DNA of 64,000 bases, taken from positions 14,480,115 to 14,544,114 of the forward strand of contig CM070550.1 in assembly GCA_036346405.1 (NCBI GenBank), read 5' to 3'. Source of the DNA: Phyllostachys edulis. Lineage: Eukaryota > Streptophyta > Magnoliopsida > Poales > Poaceae. Made by a program: the position numbers and the translations under genes. Below are positions 43,661-56,342 of the stretch, in pieces. The notes beneath the pieces were generated by a model. It searched no databases. It had not been told where the DNA came from and saw nothing but the letters and a program-made list of their open reading frames with translations. The first letter of the stretch is position 1. Each line of letters opens with the position of its first letter.

Positions 43661-43676
43661 CCTGGCTCTGATACCA
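43661..43676 (-). promoter_or_regulatory. primer-binding site (initiator Met-tRNA type)
   Basis: The minus strand reads TGGTATCAGAGCCAGG four bases inside the end of the LTR at 43,681. TGGTATCAGAGC is the usual plant initiator tRNA-Met complement. It fixes this LTR as a 5' LTR and the strand as minus. Confidence 0.93.
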
Positions 43677-44018
43677 CATCTGTCGGGACCAAAAAATACA
43701 ATTCTGGACCATCTGTGTATACTGCAGTAGTCCAGGATCACGCTAGTGCACACAGTGACAACATCAGTGAAATATCAATTCCATATACAAAGATGACTAA
43801 TAAATAGACAAATACAATAAATATCAGAGTAAAGACCTTAAGGTCAAAGCTTACAATTAATGTCTCAGAAGGCAAATAACTCAATGAAGTCTGCGGTGAA
43901 CAAGCAGAATAACCCAAGTGAAGCCCATCCATATGCCCACAGGCAATCGGCTGGGGTGCGCGACCTAGTTCTCCACGATCCTTGAAGTAGACCTCGTTGA
44001 CTGACGACTCCTTCACTT

Positions 44019-45205
44019 CTGCTTGATTTATTAAAGCAAGCATGAGTACACAACCGTACTCGCAAGTCACACCACAGAAATACAATTATACATGCAGGCT
44101 TATTCCAAAGGAATGGCAATCTGTGGTTCTTTTGTAGAAATGCAACATTTGCAATTGAATACAAATAATAGATTGAAAGCATACAGTAAAACGAATAAAC
44201 AATAATAGTTTAACAATTTGATTTCACAAAGATACACAGCCTAAACAAATTATTCACATAGCCATATGATTTAGATCACACAGCTCCCTTCTCAACTGTT
44301 TTATGAAAATCTACCCCGAGCATGTCCATGACCGCGGACGCGGCTATTCGAATAAATTGATTTAACACTCTGCAGAGTTTGTACACTTTACCCACACGAT
44401 GCAATCAACTTGTACAGAGCTGATCACAACAAAACCTTTCAGAAACTTCATCTCAACATTGACACTCCCAGTGTGCTTACGAACCGTCATGCCAAACTAT
44501 ACACAGTGGATGGTACGACACACACCGTTGGACAGGGAAGCGGCGAACCGTCCCACGATGTGACTACTTGGTAGAACACACCTCCACCCATTCACACAGC
44601 CTAACCTACTACTGAGTAATCAATGTCAAGAATCCATAACTTACTAAGTTAGGCCCGTCCCATACTAGGCATGTGGTCGTACAGTAAGGCTCAGTTCAAT
44701 GGCGCACAAAGTTAAGTCCTTAATTGACCAAGGCAAGACTTCCAATTTCTAACTAAGACACACAGATTAATATTCCCATTCACACAGCCACTATGTCACA
44801 CAGTATCCACCACTTGCCTTAGTCTAAACCTTTTCCCACCCAGTTGGTTAAGTGCAACACATGCCATAATAGCACACAGTACACACAGTTTTATCACATA
44901 GTTCCATAGTCACTTAGTCAAGTTGATAATTGCAACTTTACATGAAAGGTGATTCGTGGCATGGCTAAGCAATCTAATCGCCTCTAACCAACCCACGTTG
45001 GTGCTACAATATTACCAACTAAATAAATAACCAAGCTAGGGTGACAAAAGATTATGACATATCAATATAGACAAGGAGGATATAACAAATTGGATTAATA
45101 ACTAAACCCAAAAGCATTTAAATAAATACTTAAAGTAAATGCAATAATTTGAATCAATATAACTTTTAAAAACTGGGATTCAATATGATCAAAGGTATGA
45201 CTTGC
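44019..45205 (-). other. putative leader intron (GC-AG) of the 5' LTR
   Basis: The donor is GCAAG|GCAAGTCA at 45,205 and the acceptor AATCAAGCAG|AAGTGAAGG at 44,019. A 94-nt micro-exon follows a GCTAGTAG acceptor. In this copy splicing would shorten the leader ahead of a real gag. Confidence 0.5.
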
Positions 45206-47414
45206 CTTGCTACAGCAATGACGATCTTATTAATCTTTATTCTTCTACTTCCTTGATCTTCAGCTCCTTCTTGATCAGCACTTCTCGCAGTATCAACGTC
45301 TACTAGCAACAAGTAAATAAACCAAATAAATAACTAACAGAGAGCACACAACTCCAAAAATTAAATAATAATCTCAGATAAATAGATCTAGAATTTAGAT
45401 GAATTTTGAAATTTGAATGAACTCAATCAGAGTTCGGATTCAAAAGATATGAGCTTTGGAAGATCACATGAAATGATGAAATTAATAGAGAAAAGAATAT
45501 TCAGAGAACATTCCTTTGGATTAGAATAAAATGAATTGGAGACTTACATATGGGGTCCACTGGTAAGTGAAAGAGAACAAAGGTGGTGAATGACATGTGG
45601 GCCACTGGTCTATGGACCAGGTCCACAAAGATATGCTAGTCCACGGTGAACCAAGCTCATGACTAGGGTTTGACCAAGGGTTGACTGACATGCGGGACTC
45701 GCATGTAAGAGAGAGAGCTGATCTAGGGTTTTTGATTGAGAGGATGACATGTGGGATCAACATGTAAGAGAGAGAGTTGGATATATGGTTTGGATTAAAT
45801 GAGTGGCAAGAGGGCCACACATTAGAAGGTCAGACAATGAAAATGCATCTGTTCTGGCACACATACACACATCTTGTACTGACATCTACTTCATGCTTGC
45901 ATGGTCCAAGGGTGCACATAGGTAAAGGTATATACTGTTGGGACCCTCATGGAAGAGAGGAATGGAAGGAAGCCAACATGCAAGCAGTCAGGACTGAAAG
46001 CACAGATCGAACTAATAGGGGAAAACATAGAGCACCTGCGCTGCTTGGACTCCAGAGACGAAAAACATCAGAGGAGCATGTTCGGCCTGATCTATGCGCA
46101 TGGTGGCGTCGGCATGCTAACAGGAGAAGGCAAGCAAGGATTAGAGAAAGACAGAGAAGCAATAGAACGGAACACAATAGAATTGAACACACACACTGCA
46201 CCATGGCTATGAACAGGAACAGAGGGCAAGATGAGATTGGTGCATGCAGATGGCATCGGCTAATAGAGAAGAAAGGCATCAATGTGGCTGGCATCTGAGA
46301 GCACTAAACTGGTTCAACAGACAAGAGAAACGAAGACAATAGCTACAGAGCTGCCGATCGGTTCTGGTGCTTGAAGGCATTGCCATGACAGAGAGATGGC
46401 AAAGCAAGAAATAGAGGATTAATATAAGAGAAATTATGATGATGCTTGGCCCAATCATCAGACAAGGATCGACCAAAAGAAAACCAACAGAGGGCAACAT
46501 CATCGAGAGCAAGGAGCTGCTCGACCTGCTATGGCGCATCATGGCATGGGATGGCAGATTTTTAGATTTAGATGGCAAAGCAAGGGCTAATCAAAGAATT
46601 AACAGCGAGGCATGTATTAGAGAAATACTACCTGCGTTGGTTCAGAAAGGAATTGAGAACCGAATACAACAAACAGAGAAAAGATGGGGCGGATGATTCC
46701 TGACACAAGATGGTGGCATTGAGATGGCAGCTCTGTGCATGAGATGGCAATTGATAGAAAGAATTAACAGAGAAGACAACGCATAGAAGAAATAACAGAG
46801 AAGCTTAGAGGAGAAATGAAATAATAGAATAACATGCTGGAGTTCATGTGGCCTGTCTTCCGGTCGTATGGAGGCAGCTAACATGGCAAAGCAAAGGGAA
46901 AGGATTAGCCCTGAGCATTAACAGAGAACAAAGAAAGCAACACATGAGATGAAACGCAACAGGAAGAAACGCATGCACTGTACACATGCGCGAACAGTGC
47001 ATGGTTGATTCATGCGCACGCGATGGCCGGCGGCTGGAGGCGACGTAGCAGCGGTGAAGGTGCAAAACGGAAAGGAAACGATGAGCCGGACGCGATGGTG
47101 TGATCAGATTTTGGAAAAACTCACCGAGGAAGCAAGCAACGCGACGAACGTGGTTCGGCTTTACAGCTTGACATAGCTCTAGCGATCTTCGGGTGAAGTG
47201 GATGGAACCATGATGTAGAGGGCGACGAGACGAAGCCAACGCCGCAAACGGTTCGGTCGGCAGACGTCGGATGAAGGTGCAACTCGCCGAAGAAGATCCT
47301 TTGGGTAGAGCTCGGTATTTTGCAGATGGTGATGAAAATAGATTGGTTTGGAGGAAACCAATTCAGGGGATTGGAAGAGGAGATCAAGACGGGCACGTGA
47401 GCGCAAATGGTTCA

Positions 47415-47422
47415 CTTTTATA
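47415..47422 (-). promoter_or_regulatory. TATA box of the 5' LTR
   Basis: TATAAAAG on the minus strand, about 590 bp from the LTR start; a standard LTR promoter position. Confidence 0.6.
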
Positions 47423-48013
47423 CGCACCGAGGAGATATGGAATTTTGAATTTTGAGTTTGAAACGACCACGTCTCGGAATGCTTCGCTTGGAGGAGGTGC
47501 GACGAAACAAGAATCGGGTTCGGCCGGGAACTCGCCGGTTTGATATCTGACGTGAATAGCGCCCGACGGTACTGTAGCACGTGGGCACGAGAGAGAAAAG
47601 AGGATTTTTGATTTTGGAAGTTTGAGTGCCTCACGTACACGCAGAGGAGTTATGATCGGTTTGGTCGATCGATTGAGATCGCGAATGAACAGTACCACGC
47701 GGTACTGTAGCACTGATATGAGAGAGAAAAGAAAAGATCTTTGGAATTAAAGAGAATCCCAAAAATCAAGGAGGCCAAATAAATAGTAAACAAATCTAGA
47801 AAAATCTCCGAAAATACCAGAAAATTCCTTGGAATACAAGGAAGCCAAATAACACAGGTTTTTATTTAATTGATATTTAGATTAGTCAAATTAAATATTT
47901 ATAATTTAGGAAATTCCCAATTAAGCTTTATTAATTCAAATAAAATTGGTGAAATTTTTCAGAGACCTAAACTACTCAAAAGATTTTTGAAAAGCCAAAT
48001 TTTAGGACGTTAT

Positions 48014-49766
48014 AGTGAATATATTACTGAGCAACCAAACAAGTGATTTATTATCAAGGCAAGCATCTTCTTGCACCATGTTGATCCTAGTTTTGATACT
48101 TTAGTATTTTGAAATGCAGTGATAACTGTGTGCATGCTATTTTGAAGTACCAATAATTTGTGAGTTAGTTAGTTATTTATCCCAATCTTTGTGGCTTACC
48201 TTTAATCTGTTCATACACTTAAGCTTAAGGTTGTAATCATTTGTTGAAATACTTGGTCTTTAGATTTTTGCTTAGCCATGCAAGTCAGTAGAGCAATAGT
48301 TTGATTGGCAAGCTTATCTTGTCGATCATGGGAAACACTAAATGAATTCTATTTTTGGTTTCTTGTTCAGCTTGTTAAAATTTAAAGTTAAGCTAAGTTT
48401 TGTTTGATAAAAACTTGGTTTAGATCTGGACAAGTGCTTGATAGTGATGGTGCCTTCGTGCACGAGATTGGGTATTGTGGTAGTCTTGTCCGGATTGTTA
48501 AGGACCGAACTTTGAGGTAGTCATTTCAAGTACCTTACGTACTTCCGCATGCGGTGTAAGGGCACTGCTTGGTTAAGTAAGGGGGAGATGTTATTGAGTT
48601 GAAAAACTGGTGGAGTGAGGACATTGGTGTTTGTTCCCGTGTTCATAGGGCTCCGATTGCAATTTAATATGTGCGGGTGAAAGCATAGTTTATATTTAGT
48701 TCACTGGATTGGCATTCCCGACACAACATGTGTACCCCGGTTAGCAAGCTCTATCAGTAGCTTGTACTAAGCGAGATTCGTCACACATGGGTGATTCAAC
48801 TCAATAATATCGACTTGCTGAAAAATACTGAGTCTTGGTTTACCCGGCCGGCATACCTAAGGTAGTGTGCTAGTCTCCTGGGGGCTTACAGGTTGACCAA
48901 GTCATGTGGGTAAAGATGTACACCCCTACAGGGTTAAAACTATTCGAATAGCCGTGTCTACGGTTACGGACGACACTTGTTTTGGTTGACATCATTGTTA
49001 AACTCTGAGAAAAATTTAGACATGGGAATACTTGGTACCGGCATGAACATGGTTGTTCATGCATGTTAATTCGTCAAAGTGGACAACCACTTTGACATTG
49101 TTTTGTTTGTTGATTAATTCTTAAATTACTTGTTGTTTTAGTCCGAACTTGTTTATAAAATTGCCTTAGCAAAACTTAGCAAGTGTAGGAATAAAATTGG
49201 TTGCTTTACGCAAAACTAATGCCATTATAACTTTCCCTTTGATCAGCCTTAAGCATATAAAAGTTCTAATCCTTTGGTTAGGTCCTACTAAACACTTTCT
49301 TTTAGTAGTTTCGTGTAAGTCTTGCGAGTACCTTCTGTACTCAGGTGCTTTAACCACTTGTTGCAGATGAGGATGGTTATGTTTACGACCCATCCATTAG
49401 CGCCGATCAGGGCGACGCTAACGAGTGACGCTGTTTCTACCTCCACTCAATTGCCTGAGGGTGTGAGGCACACTTGGTGGTTCTTTTGTTGTTTATATTG
49501 TTTCCACTGCAAAACTTATGTTTGATGACTGCTGGTCATTGGATAAGTTGTACCGAACACTAGTCTTATAAAAATTTATGTTATATGTATGCCTTGTATG
49601 ACCGTGTACGAATGTTGTAAAGGATATGTGCACATTAGTCTTGATCTTGGGAACTAATGTGAGACACATATCCGGGAACCTGACATTGGGTTTGTTTCCT
49701 GTTAAAAGTTATGCCTCTGGTATAAATCTTTTAACTTTAAACTGATCCAATACTAGGGTCCTCACA
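48014..49766 (+). repeat. right part of the plus-strand long LTR
   Basis: It continues the segment 38,016-39,440 after the inserted minus-strand DNA. GTTAT stands at 48,009-48,013 and the continuing AG completes a splice acceptor. It carries micro-exon 48,016-48,058, intron 48,059-49,366, palindrome 48,940-48,951 and hairpin GAGTAC/GTACTC at 49,326-49,342. It ends GGGTCCTCACA at 49,766, the same end type as the solo LTR at 13,654. Confidence 0.7.
48059..49366 (+). other. putative leader intron (GC-AG)
   Basis: The donor is TCAAG|GCAAGC at 48,059 and the acceptor ACTTGTTGCAG|ATGAGG at 49,366. Confidence 0.48.
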
Positions 49767-51858
49767 CTTCTCTTCTTTCTTTTACTTGAAGTCTATTTGT
49801 TCCTTTTGCTTCAAGTAATTTGGCTTTAGCACTTGTCACATAAGTGCTTTGGCTTAGTTGGTTACATGGGCCAAGCTAAGTCCTCCCGTGCCGTTAGGTT
49901 TAGGTTTTGGGTTCAAGTCTTGGAAACGCCATGGTTTTCTAGATTACCATTCTTTTCCTTGCGACAATGACAGCCAGGCCCCACACACACCCCAGATTTT
50001 TTTCCATCCAAAATGTACGGCCGAATCAATTCCAGAACAGTACAATTATCGGAATTCTATTATTTCATGTGACTCTCAACCTTCCGAAAATTCGTTCTCC
50101 CTCATACGAACTCCGATTTTGTTGATTCAAATCCCTAAATTCATATAAAGTCAATATATTCCTTGTAGTATTTATTTTATAATTTTGTATTTTATTTGGA
50201 TTTTACTTGAATTTGTTTGAATTTGGCTCGTTTTCGCGTATAGATTTCGACGACTTCGGACAACCGGATTTTGATGCCGTTTGAGAACAACGATTAATCA
50301 AGCAAGGTAAGTTATACCTTTGATCATATTTGATCTCATTATTTTAAATTATTTAAATTCTATTTTAAATTATTATCGCATGCATATTTCTATTCAATGT
50401 AATTTAAATACCTGCTTTTAAATTATAGTTTTGCCTAAATCCTTTGTACTGCCAATCTTGACATTGAAATAAACCTACCTTGACACCTTAGATGAAAATC
50501 TAGTTTATGCAATAGTATGAACTAGAACATTTTGGGAAAAATTATGCTTAGCCATGCTTAGACCTGAAATCTTTGATTTGAGAATTTATAGCCAAAAATC
50601 AAATATTGTTTAAATTGTATCCATGGCATTGGTGTGTCATGGAAGTTTATAAATGCTTTGAAAAATGAAATAAAATCAAAAATTGGTTTGGACTAGGGCG
50701 AAATGGATAGTTGGTGGGTGCAGGTTTATACACGGGTTCAATCCGGGTAGGGTTGAGACCTAGGATTTTTAGTGAAAGTCGCCCAAGTCAGTTAGGGACC
50801 GGTCTTCAAACTGCATCTTGCTAAGCCACACTATACTACCACATGTCCTGAATGGGCGGGACCTGGCTAAATAATTTGTATCCACCAATGCGAGTTGCAC
50901 CATTGGAGTGACCCACGAGTCGTGTCGCTGGTTAAGCCGTCGTGGACACGGGTCGTGTCATTCGGTAAGCCGTCATGTGGCACAAGAGGGGGCCTGGGTG
51001 TCGTCAGGTGTAACCTTAGCGGGTGTAACTTACACTGGAGGATGCATTGTAAAGGCCTTGACACGTACTCTAGATTGCTTTCCTAAGGTAGTGAGCGGTG
51101 GTATCGACAGATGCCAAATAGACTAGAGAAGTCGTGTCATGTGGGTAAAGTTGTACAACCTTTACAGAGTGTAAAACTATTTGAATAGCCGTATCCACGG
51201 TTATGGACATGCTGATCAAAGCCACTCAAAGTTAGACTTTGGTTTTGATTTCAAAACATTTTGACAAAGGATTTTGGATATTTTATCCAATTGGGAAATT
51301 GAGTGGTTGGCCATGTGATAGGAGGGTATCCATCACCATATTTCATATGGAGGTTATCCTACTACAAAACTTGAGAATTTATAAAAATAAATTTTAGTTA
51401 TAGAATAACTGCTTTGGAACATAGTACCAATATTTAAAGAAAACATTACTTTATGCAAATTCAACCAATAAGCCTTCCTTTAATATATCCTTGCATGCAT
51501 TATAAACTGTTATTAGGTGTAACTTGCGAGCACGGAAGTTGTGCTCACCCTTGCTTAATGCAAATAAATTTCAGAGGAGAAGGACTTGCTATCGGTGTGG
51601 ATTGCGATGACTATGCCGCTCCCCCAGTCGATTGCCTATGGCAGATCAGCTGGACTCTACTACTTCTTCTTTGTCTTTCGCTGTGTTTGTTTATTGTTGA
51701 CTTGTAAGCCTTTCTTGTAATAAATTCTGTTGATTATAAATAAAATTGTGCGATTTATGGATGTTACCATATTAGTTTACTATGTGAACTAGCTACTGAT
51801 CATGGGACTAGTTCAGAAATACACAGAGGATTTAGGGGTGTTACTCCTGGGTCCGACA
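49767..51858 (+). repeat. long LTR, plus strand, inserted in Tat-like integrase
   Basis: The 3' end (GGGTCCGACA) is at 51,858, directly against the integrase reading of the Tat-like element. It contains micro-exon 50,244-50,306, intron 50,307-51,574, a one-mismatch palindrome at 51,178, hairpin GAGCAC/GTGCTC at 51,528-51,546 and AATAAA hexamers near 51,719 and 51,739. Its 5' end is not recognisable; it begins after the LTR end at 49,766. It is the opposite-orientation relative of the LTR at 39,441-41,715. Confidence 0.72.
50307..51574 (+). other. putative leader intron (GT-AG)
   Basis: This is the only copy with a GT donor: GCAAG|GTAAGTTA at 50,307. The acceptor is AAATTTCAG|AGGAGAAGG at 51,574. 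The GT match to the canonical donor supports reading the GC forms as genuine GC donors. Confidence 0.52.
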
Positions 51859-53168
51859 ATTCGCTCGTTAGACTGTGCCATTGCTTTGTGGGTGGGCAAC
51901 AGAGGCATAACATAACTTGGTACCCAACTCGTCACAAAATTCCTGAAATTTTGCGCTGGAAAATTGTTTACCATTATCTGTAATTATTCGACTTGGAACA
52001 CCAAATCGAGTAATTACGCTTCTCATCATGAATCTTTCAGCTACTTCCTTTGGTATCCCAGTCATAAGTTCGTGTTCAATCCATTTTGTGAACGTATCAA
52101 TAGCCATAAAAAGGTACTCGAAGCTCCCTGGTGCTTTTGGGAATGGTCCAAGGATATCGAGACCCCAGGTCGCAAAAGGCCATGAAAGAGGAATAGTTTG
52201 CAATGCCTGAGCCAGTTGGTGGATTTGCCTACTATGAAACTGGCATTGTGCACACTTTTTAACCAACTCTTCTTTGATATCATAAAGGGCTGTTGGCTAA
52301 GAAAATCCTTGTCGAAAGGCTTTTCCGACTAACATTCTGTAAGAAGCATGAGTTCCACAGATGCTCCCGTGTATGTCGTGAAGAAGATTTAATCATTTTT
52401 TCTGCGATATGCATCGCATGAGAACCCCTTGAGTACCCATTTTGTGGAGGACTCCTTCGACCAAAGTATACATTTTGGCCTTATGGGATAAACAATCCAC
52501 CTCGAGATCATCATCGGGTATTGTACCCTTCTGAAGATACTCGTAGATGGGATTCATCCAGGTATCTTCGTATTCTAGAGAGGCTATCTCAATAGAAGGT
52601 GTTTCTGGTGTTTCGACCAGAGACGGCTTCTGGAGCTGCTCCAAGAAGACTCCTTGTGGTACTTGAGATCGGGAAGAAGCTATTCGAGCTAACTAGTCAG
52701 CGAGAAAATTATCCTTTTGAGGGATGTATTGTACCTCGAAACTAAAAAAAATGCTTATCAAGCTTTCTGACTTTCGATAAGTACCGAGACATTATCGGAT
52801 TAGAGCACTGGTACTCTTTTTTGACTTGATTCACGACTAGTTGAGAGTCTCCTTTCACGAGTAGTCGTCGAATCTCGAGCGCTTTCGCTGCTCGCATGCC
52901 AACCAATAAACCTTCATATTCTGCCACGTTGTTATTGGCAGGAAAGTGTAACTAAATGGCATACTTTAAGGTCTCTCTTGTAGGAGATTCCAGGACCAAC
53001 CTAGTTCCCGAGCCACTTAACATAAGTGACCCGTCAAAGTATATCATCCATTGGTTGTGGGAATCATCCTGGGGATCCTGAACAAGTTTAGGATTTATCC
53101 ATTCAACGACAAAGTCTGCCAAGATCTGGGATTTAATGGCCGTCTGGGACACGAAATGGAGGTCGAAC
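51859..53168 (-). pseudogene. RNase H and integrase of the Tat-like element
   Basis: From 53,168 the minus strand reads the RT connection (HFVSQTAIKSQ), then RNase H: WMIYFDGS with the first acid, MAEYEGLLVGMRAA with the glutamate, and GDSQLVVNQV. After a linker (52,644-52,393) the integrase shows a CAQCQFHSRQIH finger end, WGLDILGPFP with the first core aspartate, and ITDNGKQFSS with the second. VAHPQSNG is then followed by a stop at the position normally held by the catalytic glutamate. The reading breaks at RAN where the plus-strand LTR ends. Frames change near 52,300, 52,700 and 52,940. Confidence 0.88.
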
Positions 53169-53656
53169 TATAACATCCCAAAGTTCTGTTACCAAAAATA
53201 AAATTAATAAAGTTATTATTTTATTGGATTTTCTGAAACTTAAAAGAGTTTTATTACTTTTCTTGAATTTCCTAAATTTTAAAAGTCAAAAATAAAATTT
53301 ATTGAGTTTATCTGGGTTTTGTTGGATTTAAAAGTAAAAAGGAAAATTTAATTAATTTCTGGAATTTTCTGGATTTTAAAAAGGTTTTGCCTATTTTCTA
53401 GAAATTAAAAATAAATTATGTGCAAAATAAAATCTAACTTTATGTTGGAAGTACTTTTATTAAGTCCAAAAATAAATCAGGGAGTTTCTGTGAATTTTTC
53501 CATAATTTTTGGACTTAATTTACTATTTTCGAGAAGCTATCTTGTATTAACCCAATTACTGAAATTAGAAAATCAATTTAAAATTCCGGTTAAACCTTTG
53601 GGCCGAAATTTCCTCTACCCATTCCCTTTTTCTCCGCGCCTTCGGCCCAACCTCAG
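53169..53656 (+). repeat. 5' end of a plus-strand long LTR
   Basis: It begins TATAACATCCCAAAG, the family start with A in place of G. It follows GTCGAAC of the Tat-like RNase H region. The AT-rich U3-like sequence continues to a GGCC-rich stretch at 53,600-53,656, where a minus-strand LTR interrupts it. It resumes at about 55,500. Confidence 0.68.
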
Positions 53657-55500
53657 TGTCGGGACCCAAAATTACAATTCGGAACCCTCTGTGTTTAATG
53701 CACTAGTCTAGGATCACGCTAGTGCACACAGTGTCAATAAAGGTGGATATCGATCCACACAAGCGAATAATAGCATAAACGATAATTTGATTAATAAATA
53801 ATGGTTTGACCTTACGGTCGAGTTTACATTTATTTAAGCCACGCAGGGCTAACAGAGAAATAAAGCAGCGGAAACAGAAACGGTAGTGGCATCCCATCGA
53901 TTCACCACAGGCAACCGACTGGGATCAAGACCTCACGATCAAGCACCTTCGATGTACTCGTCCTCGAAAGCTGGTGAAGACTCCTCCTCTTCTGCTTGAT
54001 TCATCAAAACAAGTGTGAGTACACACCGTACTCGCAAGCCACACCACAGAAATACAATATATACATGTTGGCTTTTTACAAGGGAAAGGCATTCTGTGGT
54101 TCTTTTGCAGAAATACAATGTTTGCAATTGAATACTATTAATAGATTGAAAACAAGTAAAACAAATAGATAACAATAATTTTAACAATTGATTTCACAAA
54201 GACACACACACACACAGCCTAAACAGATTATTCACATAGCTAGATGATTTAAATCACATAGCTCCCTTCCCACACAGTTTTATGAAGATCTACCCTAGTG
54301 TGAAATCCCGAGCATTGTCCATGATCATGACGCTGCTATTCAATAGATTAAATTACACTCTGAAGAGTTTGTACACTTTACCCACAAGATATACTTAGTG
54401 TAGCTAGCACTAAGCATAACAAAGCATTTCGGAACTTCATCTTACTATGCTAGGCCCATCCCATAACAGGCATGTGGTCGTACAGATGGGCTCAGTTCAA
54501 TGGCGCACATGGTGAGGTCCTTAATTGACCAAGGCAAGACTACCATATGCTACTATGCCACACAGATTAATTCCCATGCACACAGCTCACACAGTTCACA
54601 CAGTCCACCATTTCACACAGTATCCACCCCCTTGCCTCAGTCCAAATCCTTTTTATCACCCGGTTGATTTAAGTGCAACACATGCCACAAAGACACATAG
54701 TACACACAGATTATTACAAGATTGCATATTCACTTAGTCAGGTTAATAATTGCAGCCTCACATGAATAAATGATTTGTGGCATGGCTAAGCAATCTAATC
54801 GTACTAACCAATCCACGTTGGTGCTACAATATTTACCAACTAAATATCAACTAGGGTGACAAAGGATCAAGGCATAACAATTATATAAGGAAGGCATTAC
54901 AATTTGGAATTAACTACTACACCCAAAAGCATTTGAATAATTACTTGAATTAAAATACAGTAATTTGAAATAAAATACTTTTGGCAAACTGGGAAGCAAG
55001 ATGGTCAAGGGTATAGCTTGCCTTGGAACAGGTCTAGGTGCTGGTTCTGGTCTTGGAAAGCTCCTTCTTCTTCAACTCTTCCAGCAGCGTCGAAGTCTAC
55101 TCGCAAACGAAGCACAAAAACAAACTAAATAAATAACAAAAGCAAATAACTCCAAAAAAAATCTCCAATAGATAGATCTTGATTTTAGACGAATTTAGAA
55201 ATTTGAATGGGCTGATTTGGAGTTAGGATGCAAAAGTTATGAGGTTTGGAAGTTGGAATCTAAAGAAAAACCCTAGAAATTGAATTTACTGAAATTCCGA
55301 ATTATTCTTTAAAGGAAAAACCCGGATTATTGCGCAATGCTGGCGTCAGTGAAGGAATTTCCAGAAAATATAAATAAAAAGAAAAACCTGACGTGTGGGA
55401 CCCACACGTCAGTGACACGGCTCACGGTGGACCAAGTCCACCGAGCCGGTTGGATCAGGTCGGGGATGGCGTGGCGCACTCGCGCATGCGTGGCGCAGAC
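53657..55500 (-). repeat. long LTR, minus strand, nested
   Basis: Its 3' end in minus orientation is at 53,657 (plus strand TGTCGGGACCC), the same subfamily as the LTR at 43,681. It shows hairpin GAGTAC/GTACTC at 54,017-54,033, micro-exon 55,096-55,022 and intron 55,021-53,992. The palindrome is degenerate (CTATTCAATAG at 54,336). The 5' border near 55,500 is an estimate, because sequence of the host LTR in the other orientation takes over there. Confidence 0.65.
53992..55021 (-). other. putative leader intron (GC-AG)
   Basis: The donor is CCAAG|GCAAGC at 55,021 and the acceptor AATCAAGCAG|AAGAGGAGG at 53,992. Confidence 0.48.
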
Positions 55501-56342
55501 ACGGCGCCTACGTGGCTGACACGCATGCACACAGGCTGAGGTGGCCGGGGGACTCGGCGTCCACATCGGCGGGAATGACAACGGCGGCGGCACTAGACCC
55601 TATTTTCAGCATCGCCATCTCACACTCGTCCCCATGCACGCACTCTCTTGGCCCGAAGACCACCGGAGCACCACGACCCCTTTTCCCTAACCGTACTACT
55701 GCCTAATTCCTCACCGTCGACGATTTCTTTGTGCCCTAGCTCCACCAAGGTGAGCCATGTGATCCTTGACTCATCCTCTCATCGTTGAGCCCATCGCCGG
55801 AGCTCGTCGTGGCGTGTAGCGCCGACGAGCCTTGGGTCCAGAGTGCCGCCTCTCCGGGCGCTAGCGTGGCAGCCCAGGTGGCGCCATGTGGCGCCAAATC
55901 ATCACCAGCTCAGCGCGTGCATCCGTGTCTGCACCCACGTGGCCGCACGCGTCAGCCCTCAAAATTGAGTACTGTTCCGTGAGCCAAGTCCATAGTGGAC
56001 CTTTGACCACCCGTGGACCTGGTCTATTGACCAACAGCCCACATGTCATGGATAGAAAATATTTTCAGTGGAAAATTTAATTCAGCCGAAATTGATCACC
56101 CGTCGCTGACGTCAACATATGCCATAAAGTGAATTTCCCTTAGTAAAATAAATCGGCTAATTCCACAAATACGTTTTTAGTATTTTCTTTAGGGTTTGAA
56201 CTTCCAGGGACTCGCTCTCCTTCATACGAGCTCCGATTTTGATGATTCAAATTTATAAATTCAAGATATAACAAACTAAACCTAAATTATTTAATTTGGA
56301 GTTTATTTGAATTTTGTTTGAATTTGGCTTATTTTCGCGTAC
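55501..56342 (+). repeat. continuation of the plus-strand long LTR
   Basis: GC-rich leader sequence with a CCAAG|GTGAGCC donor-like site at 55,750 is followed by GACGTCA, CGAGCTCCGATTTTGATGATTC and TTTGAATTTGGCTTATTTTCGCGTAC. These match the left half of the LTR at 49,767-50,243 in order. It stops at 56,342 just where the micro-exon should begin. Confidence 0.65.

Larger units (their letters stand above)
43681..48008 (-). repeat. 5' LTR, 4.3 kb, of the Tekay-like element
   Basis: The 3' end in minus orientation is at 43,681 (GGTCCCGACA) and is followed by the primer-binding site. The 5' end reads GTCCTAAAATTTGG at about 48,008, lacking the usual TGTAAC. A TATAAAAG box lies on the minus strand at 47,422-47,415, so U3 is about 600 bp and the leader within the LTR about 3.7 kb. 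Family modules are present: micro-exon 45,299-45,206, intron 45,205-44,019, hairpin GAGTAC/GTACTC at 44,044-44,061, and palindrome at 44,344. Open frames inside (for example 45,777-46,298) have no protein signature. Confidence 0.8.

Noticed and set aside
45777..46298. 173-codon frame inside the 5' LTR as an accessory protein
   Set aside because: No family signature and no equivalent open frame at the same place in the other long LTRs.
39441..51858. A giant 12.4-kb DNA transposon with terminal inverted repeats TGTCGGACC/GGTCCGACA
   Set aside because: The matching ends are the 3' termini of two LTRs of one subfamily in opposite orientation; the internal PBS, gag and nested LTR ends explain the structure better.
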